Below, in pieces: positions 45,753-56,510 of a stretch of DNA of 64,000 nt. The DNA comes from Hesseltinella vesiculosa (taxonomy: Eukaryota > Mucoromycota > Mucoromycetes > Mucorales > Cunninghamellaceae). Below the pieces are notes generated by a model that was not told the origin of the DNA, made no database searches, and worked only from the letters and a program-made list of their open reading frames with translations. Position numbers and translations under genes: made by a program. Numbering within the stretch: position 1 is the stretch's first letter; the number at the start of each line of letters is the position of its first letter. Location: contig MCGT01000039.1 of assembly GCA_002104935.1 (NCBI GenBank), positions 179,373 to 243,372 on the forward strand. The letters run 5' to 3'.

Positions 45753-46424
45753 ATGCCTCTGCCAACTGAGCTGATGGCACTGATTTTGACGTTTGTGCCT
45801 TCAGGAAGTTTATTTGATTGGCTTGGACTGGTTGATCCCATTTTGGATGAGCTTCTGCAAAAGGAGGCCATTGACCGTTTCAAAACAGGACAGCTGTGTC
45901 TTCGGCTTTGTTTTTTGCAAGAGTCACATTGGCGACTCGTGGTGGACATGACATTGGAGACCGTGACCGACAATGAATGTTCGTTTATACCCTGCGACGA
46001 TGTTGCTCGTTTTTCTCGGTTTTACACCTCGAAACTGCTCAGGCAGCCTCAACTACGGACCATTTCACTTGTGGAGAAAGTGTCAAAGGCTGGCAAGCGA
46101 AGGCAATGTTTGGCAGCTCGCTTTTCAAAGGATGTCAACATGCTTGACAGACCGTATCCACTCGTGATCAAACGTCTCAGCAAAGCCTTGACCGTCGGCC
46201 CTTTGGGCCCTTCCCTCCTTCGCGTTGGCTATGCATGCGAACCCACCCCACCCCAGGTACTCATGAACCGACCAGGCGAGCGATGGATTCAAATCCAGCG
46301 ATTCGACTGTGATCTTTCGTGGCTGTGGAAACCATCGAGAACTCCGTGGTGGCACAAGCTCGCTCGTCCCCATCTTGCCCCTTCTTGGGTTCGTGGCATT
46401 CTTTTTCTTTATGCAAAAGATTGA
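45753..46424 (+). CDS. Unknown intronless protein, possible F-box-like N terminus
   Basis: A single 223-codon frame from ATG 45753, directly after an A/G-rich leader, to the stop at 46422-46424. The beginning, MPLPTELMALILTFVPSGSL, resembles the first helix of an F-box (LPxEL...I), but the second half of the motif is not clear. The rest has scattered aromatic residues (WIQIQRFDCDLSWLWKPSRT followed by PWW), basic patches, no signal peptide and no transmembrane segment. Codon use and the AATAAA just after the stop (46439) support a real gene. Its 3' end converges on the CDC4-like gene 124 bp away. No function is proposed. Confidence 0.6.
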   Translation: MPLPTELMALILTFVPSGSLFDWLGLVDPILDELLQKEAIDRFKTGQLCLRLCFLQESHWRLVVDMTLETVTDNECSFIPCDDVARFSRFYTSKLLRQPQLRTISLVEKVSKAGKRRQCLAARFSKDVNMLDRPYPLVIKRLSKALTVGPLGPSLLRVGYACEPTPPQVLMNRPGERWIQIQRFDCDLSWLWKPSRTPWWHKLARPHLAPSWVRGILFLYAKD

Positions 46425-46547
46425 GCTTGTCCTATTTCAATAAAGATTCTTTATTCAAACAATAGAAAATAAAGGGGGATTGGGAAGACTATGTGACAAT
46501 GTTTAAAAAAAAAAAGGGAGCCGTGGTGAACAGTGAAATAAAAGGAT

Positions 46548-47490
46548 CTAATCCGTGTCCATGGGCACAATTCCGGAGGAGGAGGGTAAAACGGACATGA
46601 TTTCCTCGTCAGAGATATCGAAATCATGGACTTCCATAATGGTGTCAACAACCTCGATTTTTTCGCCGGGCCGGTCGTCCACAGTGATGTAGCGCTGTCG
46701 TTGTTTGAGGACCACGGCCTTTGTATCGTTGAAATGAAGCTTCCAGACGGTTTTGGCAGGTTGGCTGAAGCTGCGGATGAGGCGGCCGAGTTTGATATCC
46801 CAGAGCTTGACACGGCCATCATTGCCGGCACTGAGCATACGGCGATCGTCAAATTGGAGACAGGTGACGGAATTGTCGTGGGCTGAGATTTGGTGGATGC
46901 ATTGGTAATGCAATAGATCCCACACACGCAGGCAGCCGTCGGAACCACCGCTGACCAGCGTGTTGCCGGAGAGTTGTAACTGGCCAACGAGGGAGGTGTG
47001 ACCTTGGAGGGTGGCCAAGTGTTGGCCAGATTCGACGGACCAGACTCGAATGGTGTAGTCAAGCGACCCCGTGACGATTTTGTGTCCATCAAAGGCAATG
47101 GCGTAGATTTGGGCAATATGACCTTCCAGCACATGCACGCAACGCCCAGTGCGCATATTCCAGACTCTTGCCGTTGCATCGTAGGAACCTGAGACGACGA
47201 GGTCACCATGGACTTCCAAGCAGCGCACGCTATTCTGATGGCCAAGAAGGACATGTTGCAGCACACCTCGTTCAATGTCCCAGACACGCAATGTATTGTC
47301 TCTTGATCCAGTAACGGCAAAGCGTTTGTCCTTCATTTTTAAACACCTGACCGTAGACGTATGACCTCGGAGCACATGCACTAGTCTGCCTCGATTCAGA
47401 TCCCACACTCGGACATCTCTACAAAAATAAAAAAAAGAGTCAGTGACGAAAGAAAGAAAAGGGAGGCAGAGATGCATAGACATCTCTTTG

Positions 47491-47522
<32 letters not shown>

Positions 47523-48402
47523 GATCACAACCTCCAGAAACAAGGACACGTTCAGGATCAAACTTGTCACCGCCTTTGAATTGTAAAGCCCAAACACCAC
47601 CTTCATGACCTTCCAAGGTCCAAATATGAGCGCCAGAGAGCGTATCAAAGACTTCGATCCGATGGTTATCGCAGCCAACGACAATGAATTTGTTGTCGAA
47701 TTGCAGAGAAGTGACCAAGACTTCGCCAGTAAAAACGTCATCGACGGCGGTCACTTTGCCACCATGGGCCCAAGCAGCAGCGATATTGTATTTACGTTTA
47801 AAATACTGTCTATAGGAGAAGCTTTCTCGCTGGGAAGGAGGGGCCAAGAGCTCACCACCACATATACTGGAGTTTCGTCGTTGATATTGGTGCTTCATGC
47901 ACAATGACTTCCAAGTGGCCTCGTCCCGGAGAAGTGAATTCCAAAAGGTGGATACGCAAGCAGCACGAGCTAGCGTTTTTGGGTCGTCGATAAACGATAA
48001 AATATGCAGGGAGATTTCAATAGGCAGTTCCTTGAGAAAATCAATTTTCAAGCGAGGAGAGATGAGCGAGTTGAGATAAGTGAGTTGGGCACTGCTGCAA
48101 CAGTTGACGAGCTCGTATAAAAACATTTGTTTTTGTTGGGGATCGAGTTGTTGAAAACGAGCTTTGAGTTTTTGGATTTGGTCATGCTGAAGGTTGGTAT
48201 CAAGAAGGGTGGGATGGATGTGTTGTTGGAAAGGTCTAGGAGTGGTTGGGGTGCGTTGAGATGGACCATGGAAGTGAAAGCTTGGTGGGGTGGCTGGTGG
48301 AGAGATGTCTTCGGGGCCACAGACGGTCAATGATGACGAAGCAGCCATCCAGTTGGATCTAGGTTTTTTACAAGGGATGGAAGGAGTGGTTGATTCATGC
48401 AT
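46548..48402 (-). CDS. CDC4: F-box/WD40 protein, SCF substrate receptor of the Cdc4/Fbxw7 type
   Basis: Two exons (48402-47522 and 47418-46548) join in frame to 583 residues. A Pro/Thr/Ser-rich N terminus precedes FLYELVNCCSSAQLTYLNSL followed by ISPRLK (dimerisation-like helix). Then comes the F-box (KELPIEISLHILSFIDDPKT followed by LARAACVSTFWNSL...WKSLC) and seven to eight WD40 blades, for example RVWDLNRGRLVHVLRGHTST, LRVWDIERGVLQHVLLGHQN and TIRVWSVESGQHLATLQGHT. Cdc4/Fbxw7 receptors bind doubly phosphorylated degrons on cyclins and CDK inhibitors. The blade text (LRGHTSTVRCLK, SGSYDATARVW) favours Cdc4 over Met30/Pop. The single intron (47419-47521) contains a T run of about 29. The acidic C-terminal tail ends PMDTD. 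Confidence 0.9.
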
Positions 48403-48850
48403 ACGAGAGTCTGAGATAAGCGTAGAAAGTGTGTGAAAAAAATAAAAGGATGGACGAAAAGTAATAATAACAGCTAAAAATGGGAACAAATATAATGCCT
48501 GTTAAGGTTACTGATGTTCAAATAGAAAGAACAAAGTGAGGATGAGGATGAATATGATAAAAAAAGAAAAAGTAAGGAGACAAGGGAAGAGAGAAAAAAA
48601 GAAAAAATGGAAAAGCTCTGGGGGGGGGCCTCCAAAAGCGGCGGACTTTGCAAGCCACTTTTGGCGCACCACTTTTTTTTTTTTTTTTTTCTGCGCAGGG
48701 GTTCACTGACGTTGATGACGGTGTATTGCAATGTAAACTAACAGGTATGATCTTCTATAATTCTTCTTTAAGGACAAGATACAGAAAAAAAAACCTATAA
48801 AACTATGTAATCCATCCCCGTTTTCTTTTTCTTTTTCTTTCCTTTTTTTG
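48403..48850. promoter_or_regulatory. Divergent promoter between CDC4-like and SulP genes
   Basis: 448 bp non-coding. It includes a G9 run with CCTCC near 48620, a T18 run near 48672, and CT/AT-rich leaders on both sides. No gene is seen. Confidence 0.4.
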
Positions 48851-51087
48851 ATGAGCGAAGCTAATTTCTTTAACCCAAAGCAATCCTATCAAACCATTCC
48901 CTCGGTCTTGTAAATTGAACAGAAAAAAAAAAAAAAAAAAATTGATTCCATTTTTTTAAGGGCCTCGGCCAAATCCGAAGCATCACCTTGGCACTATTGG
49001 AAAACTCGAAGTCGATATTATTTGCCCATGTTCCAATGGCTGCCGACCTATTCTAGGGGGTATTTTTATCAAGACCTGCTTTCGGGCATCACTTTAAGCT
49101 TTCTCTTCATCCCACAAGCTCTTTCCTACAGCACTGGACTACTCCGGATCCCCCCCATTCATGGGCTTTATTCTATTTCAATCGCCACTTTGATCTATGC
49201 ATTGACTGGCATGTCTCCGTACGTAAAAAAATTAACTGGTGTCACCATCGGTCTCGACCCACTTTTTTTTAAACCGCACTCTTTTTATTCTAGGCAATTA
49301 TCTGTCGGTCCTGAAGCAAGCACCTCTCTCATCGTTGGTTCTGTCATTGCTCACCAACAATCTCATCTTGGACGTGTCTTGGCACCTGAGGAAGCTGCGT
49401 CTATTGCCAGTCTGATGGCCCTGCTCGTGGGGATGATCACTTTGATGTTTGGCATGTTCCGCTTTGGCTTCCTCGACAGCTTGCTCAGTCGAGCCCTGCT
49501 TTGTGGCTTAATCACCGCTGTGGCCATCGTCATCATGATCCAACAGCTTATTTTTTTACTGGGTCTGTCCAAGCAGGCGGCCGCCTATGGTTTGACCACC
49601 GAGTCCACGTCTGCTGACCGGCTCGGCTTTCTGATTTTACATGGCCATGAAGCCCACCGACTCACTGCCTCTCTGTCCTTTGCCTGCATCCTTTGGCTGA
49701 TCCTCCTGCCTGTGCTAAAAAAGAAATTCAAACGGCTCTCCAAATTCCCAGAAATGCTTGTGGCCGTCATGACCAGTATCATGCTCTGTCGCCTGTGCCA
49801 ATGGCATCAACAGGGTGTCGACATCCTCAGTGCCATCGATGGCCAAACCGTGTATCGTGCCCCCTTGCCATGGCCTGGGGTGCCCAGGGTGCCATCGCAT
49901 TTGGATTACGGCTCCCTGGTCATCAACGCCATCATCCTGTCCATCGTAGGTTTTGTTGAATCCATTGCAGGCACCAAACTTTTTGCCCAGAAACACAATT
50001 ATTTCGTCAGTTCCAACAGGGAGCTCGTTGCCTTTGGTCTCTGCAACATCTTTGGTGGGTTTTTCCAAGGCTACCCATCGTTTGGCTCGGTAAAAACATC
50101 TGGCATCCTTTTTTTTTTTTTTTTTGGACTTTTAACCTTGCCATCTTCTTTTTTTTAGCTTCTGCGAAGCAAGGCTCACGACCTGTTACACCCAAAAACC
50201 CAAGTGTCAGGCCTGATCACCGGTGTTGTCTCCTTGGTCGTCACCTCCACGTTGCTGTCCAGCTTCTCACACTTGCCCACCGCGATTCTCAGTGCTGTCA
50301 TTTTCATTGCCGCCACGGCCTTGCTGAGAGAACTGCCTCAAGATTTGAAATTCATGTGGCGCATTCGTGCGTGGAAGGACATCTCGCTGTTGTTTCTCGT
50401 CTTTTGCATCACCATGTTCTTTTCCTTGGAAACTGGCACAGCCGTCGCCATCCTCCTTAGCTTGATCTCCACGATCAAGCAAAACAGCTACCCTCGTATC
50501 AGTAGTTTGGTAAGATTTTTTTTTTTTTTTCCAATGACTGACCTGATGGTTTTTTCCAGGGTCGTGTCCAAGGCGCCAATGATGAATTCAAGCCCATCAC
50601 GAGTAAAAACGTGGAACAGCTTCAAGATACCCTCATTGTCCGCATGGATGAGCCGCTTTATTTTGCAAACTGTGGTAAATTCAAGGATCTGCTTCACCGG
50701 TTAGAACACTATGGCGATCTTTCGGTTCATCCTGCTGAGGATCCCAGACGGACGGGGCTTCATCACGTCATTTTTGATCTCGGCAGTTTGGATTTTATTG
50801 ATGCTAGGTAATTTGCCGTTTTTATTTTTCCCAAAAACAGTAAGAATGTATTTTTTTTTCCTAGTGCTGTGCATCTTTTGTATGAGATCATCTGTACGTA
50901 CCAAACCCGAAGGATTCAAGTCTACCTTGTGAATATCCACCCTAACATCATCGAAGCTTTGACCCAATCCTATGTCTTGGACCTGGTGGGCTCACACCAC
51001 ATTTGCGATTCGATTGCCCAAGCTGTCAAAAAAGTCGAATACCACTCTGTTATGGGGCCATTGTTGCAGCCCGTTTACTCTGTTTGA
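48851..51087 (+). CDS. SulP-family anion transporter with STAS domain (sulfate permease-like)
   Basis: The first coding exon (MSEANFFNPKQSYQTIPSVL, from ATG 48851) is joined across a 51-nt intron to ASAKSEASPWHYWKTRSRYY. The membrane domain follows: FQWLPTYSRGYFYQDLLSGI, LFIPQALSYSTGLLRIPPIH followed by GLYS (SulP signature), an intron then QLSVGPEASTSLIVGSVIAH, LLVGMITLMFGMFRFGFLDS, GFVESIAGTKLFAQKHNYFV, ELVAFGLCNIFGGFFQGYPS, LLRSKAHD, LLSSFSHLPTAILSAVIFIA and IRAWKDISLLFLVFCITMFF. The last three exons encode a STAS domain (LIVRMDEPLYFANCGKFKDL, HHVIFDLGSLDFIDASAVHL). About 12-14 membrane segments. It resembles the fungal YPR003C-like group more than plasma-membrane SUL1/SUL2, so an internal-membrane location is possible. 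The stop is 51085-51087. Confidence 0.9.
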
Positions 51088-51177
51088 AAATTAAAAAAAA
51101 AAAAAAAAAGAAATGGCTGACGGGTGGAGCCTCGCCTACAGGTGTCGTCCACTAAGAAGCACAAAAAGGGAAGCACG

Positions 51178-52711
51178 ATGGCAACACTGTCAACATTTTT
51201 GATTTTTGCTGACAAAGGGAGAGGTGGCAAAGCAATAAAAGAAGCTGCAGCGGCATTTTTTCTTTTTTTTCCTTTTTCTTTTTTTTTCTTTCCAGGCTTT
51301 GATAACATGGCCATTGATGTCGTATCTGGATCGACATTGTTTACAGAAGCTCTCAAAGAATGGAAACCAGACAGTGAACACCATCGCCACCGTAACAAAC
51401 GAACCAAGCGGGATGGCACTGATTTAATCACGGCTGGTCAATTGCGTTTACCCATCGACACGACGATCCCTGCTGTTCTCGCCAACACACTTCATCAGAT
51501 CCCACTCACCGTCCACTGTACTTCTGAACTGAACGGTGACGACTATGAATACGCGTGTTTATGTTTATCCACTCCGGCCAACCGCCCCATCGTACAAGCT
51601 GAAGTGGTGTTTTCAGAACCCAACACACCTGCTAAAGATCGCTCATGGACCCGCTTCTTCATCGCCTTGATCAAAGCCTCCCAATCCAACATCATCACCA
51701 TTAGCAGGTGCCCTGATACCAGCCCCTCCAATACCCAGCCGCTTGCTTTAACATTAGACGTGACCTTTTCCCTTTCCAATCGCAAGGCCGTCACGTTTTT
51801 CTTCACCACCCTGCTTCCTCATTGGCACCCTCTGCCTTCTTTTGACCAGCCCATCTCCATCGATGCCTTTTACCGACATTTGCAACCTCCAGTGATGGCC
51901 GCTCGTATTACCAAATGCAATCCCCCTCAGCTTCTAGCCACTCTCACGCCTTTTCAGTCTCAAAACGTTGAATGGATGGTAACCTTTTGCTCTCAAGTGT
52001 CTGCGTCTGTCTATTTATCATGTCGTTTTTTTTTCACAGCTTCAGCGAGAAGGATACAATATTCTGGACTGTGGCACACTGGAACGTCGCCAACCATGTA
52101 CGGACCTACCCTTTATGTGGGAACGCATGGACAACGGCCTCTGTGTCAATCGCTTGACGCGGCAGGCTTGTTTAGATTCAGACCAACTGATCCAAAACTT
52201 TCAGCAACGTGCGTACCACGGTGGCATCTTGGCAGATGAAATGGGCCTCGGAAAAACCGTCAGGTACTAAAAAAAAGCGAGACGAAAAAGAGATCGTTTA
52301 AACTTTCTTATTGTTTTGTGGACAGCGTCATCGCCTTAATCCTCTTGAACGCAGCAAAAAAGTCCTCCATGTTCAGCAAACTCTCGTTCCCTGGTTATAA
52401 GACAGCCCACTCAACTTTGGTCATCACGCCATCGTCTATCATCCATCAATGGGAATCCGAAATCAAAATACACGCACCATCCCTCTCGGTTGCTATGTAC
52501 GATGGCATACACTCATTACCAAAAGACACGGACGTGGAACAATTTGGGGACTCGCTTGCTGACCATGATATCGTGTTGACCACCTACGATGTAGGTTGCA
52601 CTTCTTGAAAACTAGATTGTTTCTGACGGATGGTCTTAGGTTCTACGCAACGAAGTTCACTATGCCCGACCCACTTCGGATCGATCTCTTCGTCACGGTA
52701 TGAACATGTGC

Positions 52712-52748
<37 letters not shown>

Positions 52749-55700
52749 GCTAACCTCCTTTTTTAGATTCCAGGCACAGAACCCGAAAAAGTCCGCTGAT
52801 GCTCTATGTTTGGTGGCGATGTATTCTCGACGAGGTGTGTCGCCTAGGGACACACAAAAAGAAAAGCTCTGACCACCTTTTTTTTTTTCGATAGGCGCAG
52901 CGGGTGGAGTCACCTGTGTCTGTGACGTCAGAAATGGCATGCTTGATCCCTCGCATCTATTCATGGGGGGTGACTGGGACACCAATGAAATCGTCCAACT
53001 TCAGTGATTTGTATGGATTGTATCAGTTCACAGATTATCTGGGGGACATCAGAGCCAGCCATTTCCGACAGCTCTTCACAGACCCAAAGTTCCAGGCCCA
53101 GTTTTGGTCATTTACAAAAGCGACCATGCGCCGCAACCTCAAGATCTTTTTACAGGACCAAATCCATATTCCCCCTCAACACCGCTATGTCATTCATATC
53201 CCGTTCTCTGCGATCGAACAGCACTATTACAACGACATGTGGACCTCTTGCACCTCGGATGTCGACATCCCTTGGCTAGACAGCATTGATTGGAAGCCGC
53301 CGTCGCCTACCAGCTCACCGTCCCATTTTCCTGACACGCTTGCTCGGCTGCGCCGCTGGGTGAGGCTTCCCTTTTTTTTCCAAATAGATGCTAACTCTTT
53401 TTTTCTTTTGTTTATTAGCTGACATCTCTGCGTGAATCATGTGTACATGCCACAGTGTCTGCTGGAAAGACTCGTCAAGAAGAGGTACGCTCGTTGGATC
53501 AAGGTAAGACTCAAAGAAGAAGAAAGGGGCGATTCGCTAAAAAAAAAAAATCATATGAGCAGTGCTGGAAATCATGACCCAGTCAACTGAGGAATCGATT
53601 GAAGAGATTGAACACCAAATGGCCAGCAACCTTCTCCAGCAAGGCGGAATGAACGAGGTGTTGAAAAACTGGACCCAGTCGCTCGTGCTGTACCGCCAGG
53701 GCTCGACCAAAGTCAAAGAGCACCTTCAGTCGTTGGCTGACAAAACCAATCAACTCAGTTCAGAACAGCTACACTCTGACACTTCGTCCAGCGACAACAA
53801 CGATGCAAAAAACAACAGACTCGGCAAACTACTCTTATCCCAACACGGCTGGCAACTGCTCCTTCATCGATTTTACTTTTATACTGCTGGGATCTACTTG
53901 ATGATGGAAGACCACGATAACGAAGAAAAACTCTACGACATGGCTGCCGATCTCCGTCGACAAATCCTCAGCCGGCCCGCGAAAGGGTAATGTAAAAAAA
54001 AAATAATAATAATAATAACTAAGACTCCCAACGACTCAATAAACCTTTCTTTAATGTATGTAGGTAACTTCCTCTATTGATGATATCAACAATGCCTCCC
54101 CCAACCTCATGGCCAAAACTATCAAGTATTCAGGGCTGCACGAAACCTTGTTGATCAGCGCCGAATTTCTCGAACGTGTAGACGACCTGGTGGAACGATT
54201 GAACAAACAATTGGAATTTCTGGATGCCTGCCGCCAACAGCTCAAGACATTCTTGACAGCTACCCTGGTCGACACTGGAGAAGATGACGTCAAAGGTATT
54301 TGAAGAATTACAAGGACCAGGCCACGCTCACTTTTTTTTTTTTTTTTTCACTCAGGTGACGAATATGACGACTCATTGGTGACGCAAGAAAAATGTGATA
54401 TTTACCAGGATGTCTACCAAGACACTTTACGCGATCGTTATTACTTGATTCATGGTATGGCGTGAAAAAGGGGCCAACATCTTGACTAAACCTTTTTCCT
54501 GGGCGGCTTTAGGTATTTGGAGCGCACCGAGAACGGCCAGACCAGCCAAAATCGATGACAATGATACAAACGCACCAGAAAAGACAGAAGTATACTCCAA
54601 CCGTCGATGACCGTGGATCGTGGACTTCATCTTTTTTTTTATTTAATTCGCAGGAAATCAAAGAGCTGTGTGAATCCTTGGAGGAAGTGCGCAAGGAATT
54701 GACACCTCCTTTGACAGCCGATAATCTTCAACAAGTGATTGGAGAATTACGTGAAAAGATGAATGCCCAGCACACCAATGAAAAGGAGCGTATCATCATA
54801 AAATCGGAACTGACTCGGCTGAGCCAAGCCGCCAAAGACCAGCGGGAACTACAAGAAGCCTTGGATGTGTAAAGAGCCTGCCACCAAATAGCCTCACATG
54901 ATCAGGGCAACTGCTCACTCTTTCTTGCCTCGGTGACTTAGGGAGAATCGCAAGTTGTCAGCTCTAGGAAACCACCGCATTGAGTATTACCGTTCTCTGC
55001 AGCATATCTCGGACCAAGTCATCGTGCGTTGGGCCCATGAAGCTGACAGTGGACAAGCGATTCACTCTGCTTTTTTTTTTTTTTGTAGACATGGGCCAAC
55101 CCTCAACCAGCTCTGGCCATCACCCGCCTGCAGAATCGCATGGAAGAACTCAACCTCAACATGGGCGAAAAAACTGCTCGGCTGCGCTATCTTTTAAACC
55201 TAGCAAAGGAAAAAAAAGAACAACACAAGGCGGATGTGGACAGAGACATGTTCTGCCTCATCTGCAAGGAGCACTTTCAGAAAGGCATAGTGACATATTG
55301 GTAATCCAAAAAAAAAAAAAAAAAGCGACATGGACTCACTCTATTTTTAGTGGTCATATGGCAAGTGCCTAGGCAGAATTTTCTGATTTACAGAAATCGA
55401 TGCTTATGGACCTCCTTTTTTTTTTTAGTTCTGTGAATCATGCGCAACCTTGTGGTTTGCAACAAGTCACCGCTGCCCCCAATGCAGTGCTACCGTAAAA
55501 CGCTTGGAATGGTATCCCATCTGTAAGTAGGAGCCAAAAAAAAAAAAAAAAAAAAATCGCAGCTCTCTCCCCCCTGTTTCTAACTTCACTTTTCATCCCA
55601 GCGAGTCAAAGTGCAACATTGAAACAAAACGAAACCAGAGATCAAGAAGACTCGGTAGCAGCTGCACTGTCCTCTGAAACATTACAAGAAATCAATCGGG

Positions 55701-56510
55701 TTGGCATCCATGAAGGATTAGGTACGTCGCAGCGTGTGTCGCATGTGCTGCAGAGTATAAAAGGAGACACTTCATAACTTCTTATGATTACTTCTTATGA
55801 TTACTTCTTTTTGAATATGTAGGAGGGAAACTCGACAGCATCATCCGTCATATCCAGTACATACGAGTGACAAGCAATGGTAAATGTTTGGTGTTTTCGC
55901 AATGGCGACGCGTGTTGGATCTCATTGCCTCTGGGCTGGACAAGAATAACATTGGCTACGTCAACTTGGTTTCTGGTGGGAAAAAAACCGATGAGGATGT
56001 CATCAAATTTCGCCAAGACTCAAATACCAACGTAATGCTCATGCATGGCAAAAGCCAGTCTAGGTAAAAAAAAAAAAAAAATCACGCTGCTCATTTGGAC
56101 TTGACTGACTTTTTGATTCAATAGCGGTTTGACCCTGGTCGAGGCCAAGACGGTCTTTATTGTTGAGCCCATGCTGAATGAATCATTGGAGAAGCAAGCC
56201 ATCAGCCGTGTACATCGCATTGGCCAGACGGAACAGGTAACCTGTACCCTCTCTGGATGGCCCAAAGTAGAAGTGCTCACTTTTTTTTAATGATTTGAAG
56301 ACGACTGTGTACTGGTACATTGTCCAAGGCACGATCGAAGAGCGGATTCAAGATGTACACGATACCAAACAGCGACACCGACAACTGGAACACCAGGACA
56401 TCGAAGGATTGACCGAGCCGCCGCGCATGCAACAAGGCGCAGCCGGCGGAGAATATGTCAACGATGAGGATTTGCGCCAATGCTTCACAGAACGCCCAGC
56501 CTTGCTGTAA
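51178..56510 (+). CDS. SNF2-family ATPase with RING finger (SHPRH/Irc20-type E3 ligase)
   Basis: Large multi-exon gene for a nuclear DNA-dependent ATPase and ubiquitin ligase of the SHPRH/Irc20 group, linked to replication stress and repair. Order of motifs: N-terminal unstructured region with RHRNKRTKRD; LTPFQSQNVEWMLQREGY; GGILADEMGLGKTVSVIALI (Walker A); TLVITPSSIIHQWESEI; DIVLTTYDVLRNEVHYARP; CILDEAQRVES (DEAQ box completed across an intron); WGVTGTP; a long coiled linker; a RING finger (CLICKEHFQKGIVTYCGHMF followed by CESCATLW...CPQC) whose CGHM is encoded by a 10-nt microexon (55351-55360); CLVFSQWRRVLDLI; SGLTLVEAKTVFIVEP; and QAISRVHRIGQTEQTTVYWY. The start is ATG 51178, with an intron at 51224-51295. 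The stop is at 56508-56510. It lies only 90 bp after the SulP stop. One intron carries a T33 run (52715-52747). Confidence 0.9.
55351..55360 (+). other. 10-nt microexon completing the RING finger, followed by a GC-AG intron
   Basis: TGGTCATATG lies between an acceptor (CTATTTTTAG) and a GCAAGT donor. Its inclusion turns ...TYC into CGHM and restores the frame into FCESCATLW, giving the Cys-His pair that a C3HC4 RING requires. Skipping it would break the frame. Confidence 0.8.
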
